45,136 bases of DNA from the NCBI GenBank assembly GCA_903880855.1, contig CAIRQX010000090.1, forward strand, positions 1 to 45,136, read 5' to 3'. Made by a program: the position numbers and the translations under genes. Below, one piece after another: positions 44,558 through 45,136 of the stretch (positions are counted from its first letter, which is position 1; each line of letters begins with the position of its first letter). Source of the stretch: an uncultured Burkholderiales bacterium (GTDB lineage: Bacteria; Pseudomonadota; Gammaproteobacteria; Burkholderiales; Burkholderiaceae_C). The notes beneath the pieces are model-generated. The model was not told where the DNA came from. It saw only the letters and a list, made by a program, of their open reading frames with translations, and did not search any database.

Positions 44558-45136
44558 TTAAAAATAACTGCCAGCGTAGGTGATAACTTTTCCACCCGTG
44601 CTCATTTTGAAGCGAGCGATACCCGCACTGCGAATGGTATTGACGCCACCCAAATCTAAGACACGCACACCACGCGCTTGTAATTCTTGAATGCCGTGCC
44701 ACAAGATGAGGTTGTGCGCATGTTGGTCGCGACCTACGTCATTGGTCCAACCTACTTGGTAAGTAGCGGACTCACCATGGATCAAAAATAGCATGCCAGC
44801 CACTCTGTCGCGGCCGATATCTGCGCGTACCGTCAACATATTTTTGCTAGGCTGCTGACGCGACTGTGCATACAAGTCAAAAAACTGTAATGGCAAACCT
44901 GATAAGCCTCTTTGTTCACGCTGTTGCATATCAGCATCTAGCAACCAACGGTATTGGCCTGGGTTGGTCCCCACGCGATGAATAGTGAGTTCGGAGTTTT
45001 CTGCACCGCCCAAACGATGCCGCCAACGTTTATCCAACCCAGCACGCAAGTCTGGCAAAGACTTGGTGATATCTAGCATCACCGAACTTTGCCCTGTCAT
45101 TACTCTGCGCCAAGGCGAAAGACCGAGGTCAGCGCC
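44558..45136 (-). CDS. FemAB/GNAT-like peptidyltransferase, N-terminus cut by window edge
   Basis: The frame is open from the right edge (45136) to the stop at 44558, about 192 residues, so the N-terminal half lies outside. The visible part resembles the C-terminal GNAT fold of FemX-type lipid II:amino acid transferases or related BioF2-like acyltransferases. It has the block LDKRWRHRLGGAENSELTIHRVG, with Lys/Trp/Arg typical of that group. Later blocks are RVAGMLFLIHGESATYQVGW, HNLILWHGIQELQARGVRVLDLGGV and ARFKMSTGGKVITYAGSYF. The ATG at 45098-45100 is internal to an open frame and not a convincing start. The gene is six bases upstream of ccmA, so it is likely co-transcribed. The substrate is unknown. 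Confidence 0.75.
   Translation of the reverse strand, partial: GADLGLSPWRRVMTGQSSVMLDITKSLPDLRAGLDKRWRHRLGGAENSELTIHRVGTNPGQYRWLLDADMQQREQRGLSGLPLQFFDLYAQSRQQPSKNMLTVRADIGRDRVAGMLFLIHGESATYQVGWTNDVGRDQHAHNLILWHGIQELQARGVRVLDLGGVNTIRSAGIARFKMSTGGKVITYAGSYF

Overview
The window is a stretch of chromosome from a betaproteobacterium of the order Burkholderiales, most likely a member of or close to the Comamonadaceae. The evidence is the protein sequences and gene neighbourhoods: a short FtsK divergent from trxB, rpmB-rpmG, ribF-ileS-lspA, an RpfE-like gene next to recJ, a single LolC-type permease with LolD, and a complete System I cytochrome c maturation cluster. Base composition looks moderate, near even GC. 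The genus cannot be fixed from this sequence. There are no tRNA or rRNA genes, no CRISPR array and no recognisable insertion sequence.

Layout. 1-3.9 kb: 5' part of ftsK (minus, cut by the left edge), then trxB, a structured RNA leader, rpmB and rpmG, closed by a strong terminator. 3.9-8.9 kb (minus): a membrane fatty-acyl desaturase, an RsmB/NOP-family RNA methyltransferase and a two-subunit acyl-CoA dehydrogenase. 9.1-14.9 kb: purN, a long inverted repeat, an HNH endonuclease gene (minus, TTG start), then ribF-ileS-lspA. 14.9-16.1 kb: a solitary AAA/DUF4143 ATPase that looks like an accessory insertion, with a promoter covered by three GTAC-centred palindromes. 16.1-21.0 kb: quinone oxidoreductase, three EamA/DMT permeases and an SDR protein lacking the usual Tyr-Lys pair. 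21.0-26.6 kb (minus): tctB-tctA followed by two different gamma-glutamyltransferases, one cytoplasmic and one a lipoprotein. 26.7-30.3 kb (minus): rpfE-like, recJ and a spermidine-synthase-fold methyltransferase. 30.4-37.5 kb (plus): lolC-lolD-tatD-rnm-DMT-yciO, then trpS and a LuxR-type response regulator. 37.6-45.1 kb (minus): a FemAB/GNAT-like gene cut by the right edge, then ccmABCDEFGHI.

How the genes work together. Most of the window is housekeeping: translation (rpmB, rpmG, ileS, trpS, rRNA modification), redox (trxB, ccm), lipoprotein biogenesis (lspA and lolCD), flavin and purine synthesis, and DNA segregation and repair (ftsK, recJ). Many genes overlap by 1-8 bases and are probably translationally coupled. 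Catabolic and transport genes (acyl-CoA dehydrogenase pair, TctAB, GGTs, DMT permeases) are interspersed.

I found no obvious new multi-gene defence or biosynthetic system. The most interesting items are the structured leader before rpmB, the operator array at the ATPase gene, a predicted [4Fe-4S] motif in TrpRS, a near-perfect 19-bp palindrome before trxB, a 70-bp imperfect inverted repeat after purN, and the paired GGTs downstream of TctAB. No gene-free stretch exceeds 300 bases.
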